Assembly: GCA_026389335.1 (NCBI GenBank)
Contig: JAPLIB010000161.1
Location: 1-48,168, forward strand
Origin: Cyanobacteriota bacterium
Lineage (GTDB): Bacteria > Cyanobacteriota > Cyanobacteriia > PCC-6307 > Cyanobiaceae
DNA length: 48,168 nucleotides
Reading direction: 5' to 3'
This document shows, one piece after another, positions 35,976 to 43,365 of this stretch (position 1 is its first letter; each line of letters begins with the position of its first letter). A model generated the notes under the pieces. The model had not been told where the DNA came from. It saw only the letters and a program-made list of their open reading frames with translations, and made no database searches. Both the position numbers and the translations under genes were made by a program.

Positions 35976-36548
35976 TCAACCCTGCACCTTGCCGAACATG
36001 ACGGCATCAGTGCTGGGCCTATCGCCTGTATCGGCGACTGGATTCGCGGCAGCCTGGGCGGTGAGGGTCCAGAGCTCATGGGCCAGCTCATCGGAGCGGG
36101 CTTCCACGCTGGGTTCACGGGCCTCAAACCGCAGCCGGCCTGGACCCAGCACCCGGTTGCTCGAGTACTGAAAGCCCACTGGGTCCGGTGGTGACGTCGT
36201 GGCCAAGCCGGCCAGTAAAGCACCGGCCCGCTGTGGCGTTCCGGTCAGCTGCAGCAGGTCGCCGGCGACCAGCGCGAACAAGGCCTGCCCGAAAGGGTTC
36301 TGGCTGGGGCTGTAGTGGAAGAAGCCGACACTGCTGCGCGGAATCACCAGCCCTGGGCTCCAGGCGAGCACCGGCAGGAACTGACCCTGCTGCCGCAGCT
36401 GCCGCGCCAGCTCCCGCGCCATGAGCAGATTGCAGAGCTTGCTGTCCTTGTAAGCCTTCTCGGCATTGAAGGGGCCGCCATCGAGCATCGCCGCGCCGGG
36501 CCCCTGGCGCAGCCTGACCAAATCGACCAATCCGGCTGGCGCGAGGAG
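35976..36548 (-). pseudogene. C-terminal fragment of a light-dependent protochlorophyllide-reductase-like SDR
   Basis: The minus strand codes for AAMLDGGPFNAEKAYKDSKL, then CNLLMARELARQLRQ, which contains the YxxxK catalytic pair of short-chain dehydrogenases in the context typical of protochlorophyllide oxidoreductase. It continues through LAWSPGLVIPRSSVGFFHYS to a normal-looking C-terminus. The N-terminal Rossmann half with the NADP-binding glycines is absent: upstream of about 36548 the frame no longer looks like the family. A start at 36590 would give only about 204 residues against the usual 310-330. It is most likely a 5'-deleted copy of a chlorophyll-pathway gene or a divergent paralogue. 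It supports a cyanobacterial origin. Confidence 0.7.
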
Positions 36549-36688
36549 TAGATGATCCCTTACTTCTCGCCTGCGTGCGCCACAGGCCATTCCGGCGGAT
36601 TCCAGGCGCCATACCGCCAGGTGGAATCAGCTTCAGAGGCTTGGAACAAGGAGTAGACGTCCCTCCTGCAGCCTCAGCTACCAGTGCC

Positions 36689-36865
36689 ATGAACAATCAA
36701 AACCTTGCACAGCCACCAATCCAGGACGATGGCCTTGGTCGTGTTCTTGGAGCATGTGCTGTTGTGGGCGTAGGCCTCGTGTTTGCATCACTGGTACCCG
36801 CAGCTTCGCCAGTCATCTTGGGGCGATGTGCCTTTGAAGCCGGGCGGATGATGGGAAGACGCTGA
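36689..36865 (+). CDS. Small membrane protein, 58 aa
   Basis: ATG 36689 gives 58 residues with a polar N-terminus (MNNQNLAQPPIQDDGLGR), one hydrophobic segment (VLGACAVVGVGLVFASLV) and a basic tail (CAFEAGRMMGRR). This predicts a single-pass membrane protein. The frame extends upstream to 36575, but that part overlaps the region antisense to the reductase fragment and was not used. No family is recognised. It is followed 34 bases later by another small gene on the same strand. Confidence 0.45.
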   Translation: MNNQNLAQPPIQDDGLGRVLGACAVVGVGLVFASLVPAASPVILGRCAFEAGRMMGRR

Positions 36866-36898
36866 AAGGGATAAACCTTCCACGATGAGGAGTTGATG

Positions 36899-37150
36899 AT
36901 GAGTGTGAATTTGAAACATGTAAGTCACTGTCACGAGCCACAGCTTCCTGCATTCCTGAAGCACAGGTCCGTACCAGTGGCTCAACTGCCGATTGAATCC
37001 GACTCCTTTCGGACACTACTCAGCGATCTTTGCGGTGAATTGGGGCCTGGTAGGCAGCAGTCGGCATTGCGCTGGCTGCTAGAGCAACTTGAGACAAGCC
37101 ATGATCTGCGCCGGCTGATTCATGTGCTGCTCCAGGAGGATGAGGCGTGA
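36899..37150 (+). CDS. Hypothetical protein, 83 aa
   Basis: The sequence TTGATGATGAGT offers several starts; AGGAG at 36888-36892 is spaced best for ATG 36899. The product is soluble and mainly helical: FRTLLSDLCGELGPGRQQSA, then LRWLLEQLETSHDLRRLIHV, ending in acidic residues. It ends at TGA 37148-37150, and the stop codon of the convergent TPR-CHAT gene begins at the very next base, so the two coding regions abut without a gap. It may belong to the CHAT island, but nothing in its sequence shows a role. Confidence 0.5.
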   Translation: MSVNLKHVSHCHEPQLPAFLKHRSVPVAQLPIESDSFRTLLSDLCGELGPGRQQSALRWLLEQLETSHDLRRLIHVLLQEDEA

Positions 37151-40042
37151 TTACAGCCCTTTAATTGGCCGCCAATCACCGACCAGTTGCCAAGCGGCCC
37201 AGTAATAAGGTTCTTTCCAGTCGGCGCCGCTCGGGCTTTGCACCTTGCCGGAACGAAATTCCGCCTGTACAGCTGCGAGGGCGTCACTGCGCCCCTCGCC
37301 AGATTTGAGGCGCTGGTAGTAACGGCCCATGAATTCGGCGGTGGCGGCATCATCCACCTTCCAGAGCGAGAGCAAGGTGGAGCGGGCACCTGCGACGGTG
37401 AGCGAGCGCTGCAGGCCGTAGACCCCCTCACCGGTGCGCATTTCCCCCTGGCCTGTGGAGCATGCCGAAAGCACTACCAGTTCAGTTCCCTTGAGGTTCA
37501 GAGTCACTGCCTCGGCCGCGGTCAGATATCCGTCGTCGTTGGGGTCAAGATCAGGTTGGTTGGCACCGGCGAAAACCAAGCCGCTGCGCAGTTGGGGGTC
37601 TTCCTGGCGCAGAGAGCGCAGTAGCGGCGAGCTCTCCTGGATGGCTCGCATTGCTTCTGATGGTTTGGTCTCCTGATCAGCGACAAAGAAGCCGTGAGTG
37701 GCCACATGCAGCACCCTGGGCCCTCGCTGGCGCTGCATCGCCGTCGTGGTGGCTGCGGACCCGTTGATCAGCCCGGCGCCCAGCAGGCTGGCCACCTGCT
37801 GACCCTCCCGCTCTGATCCCGGAAGGGGCTTCCATTGGTTGCTGCCCAGCTCCGCAGAACGGCGCTGAGACCCAGTGGCTAGCGCATCGGGACTGGCAGC
37901 TGGGGTTGCCTTGCCCCCTGAGCGGTCGTAACTGGGATTGGCGAACACAACAGCTGCCGTGCTTGTCGGTGTGGCCTGCTGGAGCCGCAGCAGTTCACGG
38001 CCAGTGGTGAGCAGCCGCAACTGCACGGCCTGCGCTAGAGCGATGCCAGGTTGCTGTGGAGCCGGTAGCGCGGCAAACGGCACCCGGTTGAGCTCGCCAT
38101 CCGGGGAAAGGAACCATTGGCGGCTGCCTTTAAGCTGCGGCAGCAGCGGTTTTATAACAACGTTGCTCAGCTGAGCCCAGATCGACTCGGCATCAGAGAG
38201 TCCATCCGCCGAGGCCCTCAGCCCCATATGCACTTGGGCGTCAATCGCCGCTGCTGGTCCGAGCGGCACTGCGTTAATGCTGCCGTTGGGTTTAAGCACA
38301 AGGGCGATGTACTGGGCCGCGCCCCATCGCTGGTCTTTTTGCTTACGCCCGTCAAAGGGTTGGTAGCGCTGGAACTCCACCAACGCCCCATCAGCCGGCA
38401 ATGCCTTGGCTACTGCAGCGGTCGTTACAAACTGGAGTTGCAGCTCTGGGATCTGGCGGTAGATCTGGGCCTGAAGCCTGTCTCGCTGTTGCCGCACCGC
38501 AGCACGGCGATCAGCCGGCAGCGTGACAGATGCCAGTTGCTGGGTCAGGGCCTGTAACTGCTCTACTTTTACGCGATCAACACTAGGTGTATTGAGCAGC
38601 AGGGCCTGCCGTTGTTCAATCTCCGGCAGCAGGCCCTGACGGTTCAGTCGTGTCTCCAGTGCAAGCTGGGCCGCCTGGGGGTGTGACTTTATCAATCCAA
38701 AAAACAATTGCCACGCTTGACCAACTCGAGCTATTTGGTCAGAACGCGATTGATTCGGGAGCAAGGGCATCTCCCGTAGCAACCAGATTGATTCTATTGA
38801 GGCCGAACGTTTCAGTGCCGACATTGAGTTGCCGTACTGCCCACGAATGCCATAAAGCCCAGCCAAGTTGTTTAAGCTTTTGGCAACATCAAGATGATCC
38901 GATCCGAGTGCCTTTTCACGGATGACCAGCGAGCGGCGGTAGAGGGACTCAGCAGTGGCGTAATACCCTTGAGAAACCAGAAGATATGCCAGGTTGTTGA
39001 GGCTAAGGGCGACAGCGGGGTGATCAGGCCCGAGGGCTTTTTCACTGATGGCCAATGAACGTCGGTAGAGGGGCTCAGCGGCGGCGTAATACCCGTGAGA
39101 ATCCAAAAGAAATGCCAGGTTGTTGAGGCTGAGGGCGACAGCGGGATGATCAGGCCCAAGTGCTTTTTCAGTGATGGCCAGGGAGCGGCGGACGTTGCGC
39201 TCGGCTGCGGCGTACCGTCCCTGATCACTGAGAAGCGTCGCCAGGTTGTTGAGGCTAATGGCGACAGTGGGATGATTTGGTCCGAGGGCTTTTTCAAAAA
39301 TTGCCTGGGAGCGGCGGTAGAGGGGCTCTGCGGTGGCGTACTGCCCTTGTCTTCTAATGACATCCGCCAAGTTACCTAGGCTTTTGGCGACATCAGGATG
39401 GTCTGGCCCGAGTGCTTTTTCATAAATGGGAAGGGAGCGGCGGTAGAGGGACTCGGCGGCGGCGTACTGCCCCTGATTCGTTCGGATCGTCGCCAGGTTG
39501 TTGAGGCTGATGGCAATAAAGAGATGGACATGTCCGAAGGCTTTTTCATAAATCGACAGAGCGCGACGCACGAATAACTCGGCCTCTGCGTACTGCCCCT
39601 GGTTATCTAAAAGCCTCGCCAGAGCCACCAGGATGGCAGCAATGTTGGGATGATCTGGCCCGAGCGCTTTTTCAAAAATTGCCTGGGAACGGCGGTAGAG
39701 CGACTCGGCAGTGGCGTACTGACCCTGGTCTTCTAGAAGCCCCCCCAAGGTATGAAGGCTGGTGGCGACAGAGGGGTGATCTGGTCCAAGTTCTTTTTCA
39801 TCAATGGCTAGGACTTGTTGCCAGACAGCTGCTGCTTTTCCGTACTGTCCTTCTGAACGGAACTTGGCAGTCTGCTCAATCAGAGCCTTCACAGCAGGCT
39901 GGTTCCTGCTGCTTTTGTTGACATTCACCTGTTCAACCCTGGGAGGAGCGGCAGAACCCGACTGCGCTGAAACCAAGGCAGCTGCTGCCATCACGCTGAT
40001 GCCCAGTCTCCTGCAGATTAAGCCCAAGGATTTGCTTGTCAT
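37151..40042 (-). CDS. Secreted TPR-CHAT protein (caspase-like protease)
   Basis: ATG 40042 gives 963 residues with a signal peptide (SLGLICRRLGISVMAAAALV, then SAQSGSAAPP), so the protein should be exported. Eight tandem units of 42 residues follow, roughly residues 60-390, of the kinesin-light-chain TPR type (for example YRRSLAISEKALGPDHPAVA with LNNLAYLL). A helical linker leads to a CHAT domain. The caspase-type catalytic pair is visible: His783 in LHVATHGFF and Cys861 in VVLSACSTGQGEM. Between them, residues 833-844 (DPNDDGYLTAAE) fit an EF-hand loop. CHAT proteases of this kind cleave partner proteins upon stimulus; TPRs would bind the regulator or substrate. Several small genes lie upstream on the same strand. 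Confidence 0.85.
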   Translation of the reverse strand: MTSKSLGLICRRLGISVMAAAALVSAQSGSAAPPRVEQVNVNKSSRNQPAVKALIEQTAKFRSEGQYGKAAAVWQQVLAIDEKELGPDHPSVATSLHTLGGLLEDQGQYATAESLYRRSQAIFEKALGPDHPNIAAILVALARLLDNQGQYAEAELFVRRALSIYEKAFGHVHLFIAISLNNLATIRTNQGQYAAAESLYRRSLPIYEKALGPDHPDVAKSLGNLADVIRRQGQYATAEPLYRRSQAIFEKALGPNHPTVAISLNNLATLLSDQGRYAAAERNVRRSLAITEKALGPDHPAVALSLNNLAFLLDSHGYYAAAEPLYRRSLAISEKALGPDHPAVALSLNNLAYLLVSQGYYATAESLYRRSLVIREKALGSDHLDVAKSLNNLAGLYGIRGQYGNSMSALKRSASIESIWLLREMPLLPNQSRSDQIARVGQAWQLFFGLIKSHPQAAQLALETRLNRQGLLPEIEQRQALLLNTPSVDRVKVEQLQALTQQLASVTLPADRRAAVRQQRDRLQAQIYRQIPELQLQFVTTAAVAKALPADGALVEFQRYQPFDGRKQKDQRWGAAQYIALVLKPNGSINAVPLGPAAAIDAQVHMGLRASADGLSDAESIWAQLSNVVIKPLLPQLKGSRQWFLSPDGELNRVPFAALPAPQQPGIALAQAVQLRLLTTGRELLRLQQATPTSTAAVVFANPSYDRSGGKATPAASPDALATGSQRRSAELGSNQWKPLPGSEREGQQVASLLGAGLINGSAATTTAMQRQRGPRVLHVATHGFFVADQETKPSEAMRAIQESSPLLRSLRQEDPQLRSGLVFAGANQPDLDPNDDGYLTAAEAVTLNLKGTELVVLSACSTGQGEMRTGEGVYGLQRSLTVAGARSTLLSLWKVDDAATAEFMGRYYQRLKSGEGRSDALAAVQAEFRSGKVQSPSGADWKEPYYWAAWQLVGDWRPIKGL
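38875..39850 (-). repeat. Tandem 126-bp repeats encoding TPR units
   Basis: The TPR part of the CHAT gene consists of about eight direct repeats of 126 bp (42 codons). Units around 38940-39320 are very similar at the DNA level, with recurring words such as GCGGCGGTAGAGGG and TCAGGCCCGAG. This points to expansion by recent duplication or gene conversion and makes the locus prone to copy-number change. Confidence 0.75.
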
Positions 40043-40184
40043 GGCTTGCGTAGGCACTCTTTGCGCATGGCGCATGATGTCCTCGTTCACAGTGCTGCAC
40101 CGTAGAGGCTGGTACCTAACGCACTTACAGACGGCCTCTCCTTTTTACACAGCGATGAGGACGCCAAATCTATCCTGGTAGTAA

Positions 40185-40391
40185 TTATGGGAGCATTTGT
40201 GGCTGCTTGAATCGCCAAAGCATCAGCACAAGGAAAGTGATGGCAGATGAGGTGGCGAGCCATGTCAATCCAAAAGGGGCGCCACTGAACGCAACCGCAA
40301 CGATAGCTGCTGTTCCAAGGTTACGCCGCAAGGCCGCATGCCTCAACGGTTGCTGCAATGACAAGGCTTTGAGTTCAGTGGTGTGGGTCAT
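40185..40391 (-). CDS. Small membrane protein, 68 aa
   Basis: ATG 40391 gives a 68-residue protein with a polar, basic N-terminal half (LQQPLRHAALRRNLG) and two hydrophobic segments (TAAIVAVAFSGAPFGLTWLA and SAITFLVLMLW), so two membrane passes are likely. No motif is recognised. It lies between the TPR-CHAT gene and the 233-residue gene, all on the minus strand; 21 bases separate it from the upstream stop codon. Confidence 0.5.
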   Translation of the reverse strand: MTHTTELKALSLQQPLRHAALRRNLGTAAIVAVAFSGAPFGLTWLATSSAITFLVLMLWRFKQPQMLP

Positions 40392-40412
40392 GGTGTTGGG
40401 TGAAGTGCGGAG

Positions 40413-41114
40413 TCAGAAATCGCTCTGGGCTGGTATAGGCACTTGGTAGCCAACGGTTGCCCCGCCACCGGCACCGTCGATTCGCACGGGCCTGCTCTGA
40501 GCCAGGAACGAAGGCGCATGGGGATCCAGCTCCAGCGCATCCATCTGGCTGATCGGCGTGACGCGATCGACAGCCACGGCGTGGGAAACGATCGGGTAGA
40601 GCTGTGTTTGCAGCATCTGCAGGTCTTCTCCGCCGAAATGCCGTTGCAGGACCTCACGGCTCTGGGTGTCAGCAAAGCCAGTTGCCAGGTTGCCGGCATT
40701 GCCAAGGGGCACCAAGTGATCGCCGCGATGCCCCTGGTGGTGATTGAAGACCACAGGCGTTTCCCAGGCTGGATCGTGCAAGAGGATCCTGGAGCGCGCC
40801 GGCCCAAGGCGCTGCGCCAATTCAATCGGCGAGTTTTGGCCCACCAGCCATAGGGATTGGCATCGCTCCAGGAACTGCCGGTCTTGATGGCTCATGGTCT
40901 CGTGGGCCAACGAGGCGATCGCACCACCAGACATCCCGATAAATAGGTCCGTCAGCTGCAGGCCGTCTCCAATCCCGAGGCACAGCCCCAGGATGGTGCC
41001 GCCGACCCGCCAGAGCATTTGTTCTTCTTTGATGCGCTGCTGTTCGCCCATCACGATGCGCTGCAGGACCTCACGGGTCTGAAAGCTGTAGCCGTTACGT
41101 GCAATATGAAGCAT
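40413..41114 (-). CDS. Hypothetical protein, 233 aa, in the CHAT island
   Basis: ATG 41114 is preferred over an in-frame start at 41189, because the intervening 25 codons are made of a tRNA-like fragment (41127-41148). The protein has a charged N-terminus (SFQTREVLQRIVMGEQQRIK), a Gly-rich hydrophobic stretch at about 40-70 (GGTILGLCLGIGDGLQLTDL, then FIGMSGGAIAS), and a hydrophilic remainder rich in Gln, His and Pro. The hydrophobic part could insert in a membrane or form a glycine zipper. The phrase REVLQR occurs twice (REVLQRIV near the start and REVLQRHFGG near residue 165), which hints at an internal duplication. No family is recognised. Confidence 0.55.
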   Translation of the reverse strand: MLHIARNGYSFQTREVLQRIVMGEQQRIKEEQMLWRVGGTILGLCLGIGDGLQLTDLFIGMSGGAIASLAHETMSHQDRQFLERCQSLWLVGQNSPIELAQRLGPARSRILLHDPAWETPVVFNHHQGHRGDHLVPLGNAGNLATGFADTQSREVLQRHFGGEDLQMLQTQLYPIVSHAVAVDRVTPISQMDALELDPHAPSFLAQSRPVRIDGAGGGATVGYQVPIPAQSDF

Positions 41115-41126
41115 CTCTTGTGAACA

Positions 41127-41148
41127 TGGAACCCTGGGATTCGAACCC
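41127..41148 (-). other. tRNA 3'-end-like fragment (T-arm)
   Basis: On the minus strand the sequence GGGTTCGAATCCC followed by AGGGTTCCA has the T-loop and part of the T-stem of a tRNA. The outer two T-stem pairs are mismatched and no matching 5' acceptor arm or anticodon arm is present upstream, so it is not a working tRNA. It may be a remnant of an integration site at a tRNA 3' end. Confidence 0.45.
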
Positions 41149-41215
41149 TTGTGTTGTGGATGGCTTGAATAAGCCAATGCGGTGGTCATTACAGTCGGCG
41201 ATCTTGAGTTGTGAA

Positions 41216-41395
41216 TCAGAACAGAAAGGGCTGAATTAGTGGCGCCTGTAGCTGTGCATCCAGTGCAGCCTGGAGTGGGTCCATCCCTTGGCTGATGTCC
41301 GCCACAGTGAGCATGTCTGTCAGATCTGTGGTACAGCCGCTGTTGGTTCCCATCAAGTCTTTGGCAAGATGGCTGTTGGTGTCAAAGAAGTCCAT
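41216..41395 (-). CDS. Small hypothetical protein, 59 aa
   Basis: ATG 41395 to TGA 41216 encodes 59 residues: MDFFDTNSHLAKDLMGTNSG, then CTTDLTDMLTVADISQGMDP and an amphipathic end (LQAALDAQLQAPLIQPFLF). It is acidic and soluble with no known motif. The composition is protein-like and unlike a chance GC-rich frame. It lies between the glycine-zipper gene (stop 41423) and the 233-residue gene on the same strand, in a row of small genes leading to the TPR-CHAT gene. Confidence 0.5.
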   Translation of the reverse strand: MDFFDTNSHLAKDLMGTNSGCTTDLTDMLTVADISQGMDPLQAALDAQLQAPLIQPFLF

Positions 41396-41422
41396 GTTGG
41401 ATTGAAGGGAATCTTGGAGGTC

Positions 41423-41647
41423 TTACTTCTCGCCTGTGTATTTGCCATTTGGATCATCCAAATCGATTGCCCTGGCTAGCTTGTTTCCAATCAAGGCGCC
41501 TCCAATGGCGCCCAGGGGGCCAGCGACTGCAAATCCAAGAATGCAAGGAGCCCAGGCTGCGACAAAGCCTTTCCCGGTCCCATATTTGGCGGCATTGCGC
41601 TTCTTTTGGTCAGCATTGAATGCCGACGACTGATCGTTGTTTGTCAT
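41423..41647 (-). CDS. Glycine-zipper peptide, 74 aa
   Basis: ATG 41647 follows the upstream gene's stop (41656-41654) by six bases; a TTG at 41653 is the only other start. The 74 residues comprise a polar, Asn/Gln/Lys-rich N-terminus (SSAFNADQKKRNAAKYGTGK), then a hydrophobic Gly-rich helix with regular small residues (FAVAGPLGAIGGALIGNKLA), then an acidic tail ending TGEK. Gly-x3-Gly-type zippers occur in pore-forming bacteriocins and membrane-associated peptides. No cleavable signal peptide is evident. Its position in a row with an exported protein and a CHAT protease gene makes it a candidate effector or substrate; this is inference. Confidence 0.6.
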   Translation of the reverse strand: MTNNDQSSAFNADQKKRNAAKYGTGKGFVAAWAPCILGFAVAGPLGAIGGALIGNKLARAIDLDDPNGKYTGEK

Positions 41648-41653
41648 TTTCAA

Positions 41654-41926
41654 TCACCAGCCAAAGTAGCTGCCGCTGCTGTGGCCGAAGCTGCCAGGAT
41701 TGTTTACGCGCCGAGGCTGGCCAAAGTTTGGTTGCTGCATGACTGGGTAGGACTGGCGATAGAGCCCACCGGATTGGGACGGTCTCATGACAGGGCCGCT
41801 CTGGATCGGTTGACGCCAGCCGTTGCTGTACCCATAGCTCTGGGCTTGCGCTGGAGCGGATCCAACGGCCGTTGCTGCTGTGGTGAAAGCGGCAAGCAAG
41901 GTGGCGGTCAGTTTGTGGAGGGTCAT
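41654..41926 (-). CDS. Small exported Gln/Ser/Gly/Tyr-rich protein, 90 aa
   Basis: ATG 41926 opens a clear signal peptide (KLTATLLAAFTTAATAVGSA, then PAQAQ, with cleavage expected after AQA). The mature 60 residues are low complexity, rich in Gln, Ser, Gly, Pro and aromatic residues (SYGYSNGWRQPIQSGPV), as in disordered extracellular or wall-associated proteins. It is the first gene of the minus arm and is divergent from the sigma-like gene at 42046, with about 119 bases between them that must contain both promoters. The glycine-zipper gene follows almost directly. Confidence 0.6.
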   Translation of the reverse strand: MTLHKLTATLLAAFTTAATAVGSAPAQAQSYGYSNGWRQPIQSGPVMRPSQSGGLYRQSYPVMQQPNFGQPRRVNNPGSFGHSSGSYFGW

Positions 41927-42045
41927 GGCAGGAGTGGCTTATGCCACCTGTGCGGTACGGCTCCTGCTCGTTCCGGCCGCTTCTCCCTGATTCCAAACGC
42001 CCTGACCCCAGCCCCGTCTGCTGCGAAGAAACCATGCACTGACTA

Positions 42046-43365
42046 GTGTTTACAGGTGAGGCGGCACTGATGGGGCACTACCAGGAGCTGCGAACCCTCA
42101 ACCTGAGGGGTGGCGTGAGTGCTGCCTCGCAGACCGAGGCCGCGCTTTATCTCCTCGGATGCTTTGGCGCAGAACCAGAGCCATCTCGGTCTGTCGACCT
42201 CGACCTCCTGGGTTCAGCCCAGGACTCATCGGATCCATTGCCGCTGCTCTGCTTGCGCTGCCGCATCAGCCACGCGCTCGAGACATGGTTGCTGGTCACG
42301 TTCAAGGCGCATCACCGGAGCACTGGCATCGAACTGGAGGCCATGGCCAGCTATGCCCTTGACGACGATGGCGTGCTGACCATTCCCACCGGGTCATCAG
42401 AAACGGCGCCGTTTACCTATGCGCAAATTGCATCGATGCCTTCGGGCTTGATCAGCCCGTTTACGGCCGAGGTGCTGCGCAGCTACAAACCTGCTCTCTG
42501 CGGCCTGCCCCATTGGTCCAAGCTGAAAATCCAGGCGCACAACGAGCTCAAGGCCTACTTCAGGCAGCACGGCCTGCTGCTGATCTCAGACTGGGCTCTG
42601 CTGCGCAACAGCAGCGCCACTCGCGTCCGGCAGGCCTGCGAGCAGCACCTGAGAAGCACCGACACCATTGAGAGTCTGTGCGGGCTGCACGGGCGCTATT
42701 GCCCGCTGTACGACGCCGCCAAGCTCGTCCACAAGCAAAACACGGGCAAAGCATCGGGCTGGCAACCCGATCTGTCCTTCCTTCGGGAGCTGGAACCGGA
42801 TGAGGATCCCTTCACCACCAGTGACCGCCTCAAGGCGATTGCCCAGGCCATTCGCCGGTTCATGACGGAGAAGGCCAGCCAAAGCCTCGATCAGGCTGCG
42901 GAGGCTGGGCATGAGGCGGTGGAACCCTCTTCCCTGTCCTCCCCTGCTCAGGATGACTCCCCCTCACCGCAGGAGCTGAAGGCCTTGATTCATGCGGCCC
43001 TGCAGCGGGCCATGGATCAGCACATGCCCCAGGTGCTGGGATCCACGGGCAAGAACGCTGAACTGCTGCGCTGCCTGTGGGCCGGCTGGGCTCAGGGGCT
43101 GACCAATCGGCCCCTTGCCGATCGCTGCGGTTCCAGTTGCGGCACCGTGAGCAAGAAGCTTCGCCCCACTGAGCATGCAGCGGTCATTGCCACGACCGCT
43201 GCTGTGGAACTCAAGCGCCACCCCGAGTTCGTCAGCTGCGGTGACAGCGTGGAAGCTGCCGAGCGTTTGGTGAAGGCCCTTGGGAATCACCTGCTGGAGC
43301 CAGAACGAGAAGGAGATGTCGCCCCCCTGCGCCAGTGGGTGCAGAACCATCTGAGCCAGTCATGA
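42046..43365 (+). CDS. Sigma-70-like HTH protein of the CHAT-CHASE2/DUF1822 cluster
   Basis: GTG 42046 is the longest start; ATG 42070 (MGHYQELRTLNLRGGVSAAS) is equally possible. The N-terminal 270 residues are unrecognised. Near residues 339-372 lies AQGLTNRPLADRCGSSCGTV followed by SKKL, which fits the region 4 helix-turn-helix of sigma-like proteins found next to DUF1822 genes in cyanobacteria (there often QGLTQ...IA...VSRRL). Region 2 is not recognisable, so it may be a transcription factor rather than a true sigma. Its stop overlaps the DUF1822 start (ATGA). It would couple the CHAT module to gene expression. Confidence 0.55.
   Translation: MFTGEAALMGHYQELRTLNLRGGVSAASQTEAALYLLGCFGAEPEPSRSVDLDLLGSAQDSSDPLPLLCLRCRISHALETWLLVTFKAHHRSTGIELEAMASYALDDDGVLTIPTGSSETAPFTYAQIASMPSGLISPFTAEVLRSYKPALCGLPHWSKLKIQAHNELKAYFRQHGLLLISDWALLRNSSATRVRQACEQHLRSTDTIESLCGLHGRYCPLYDAAKLVHKQNTGKASGWQPDLSFLRELEPDEDPFTTSDRLKAIAQAIRRFMTEKASQSLDQAAEAGHEAVEPSSLSSPAQDDSPSPQELKALIHAALQRAMDQHMPQVLGSTGKNAELLRCLWAGWAQGLTNRPLADRCGSSCGTVSKKLRPTEHAAVIATTAAVELKRHPEFVSCGDSVEAAERLVKALGNHLLEPEREGDVAPLRQWVQNHLSQS

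Noticed and set aside
38875..39850. Regular direct repeats considered as a CRISPR array
   Set aside because: The repeats are 126 bp, in frame and encode TPR units; no spacers and no cas genes in the window.
41288..41479. Plus-strand frame of 63 codons opposite the small CHAT-island genes
   Set aside because: The minus-strand 59-residue and glycine-zipper genes explain this DNA better.
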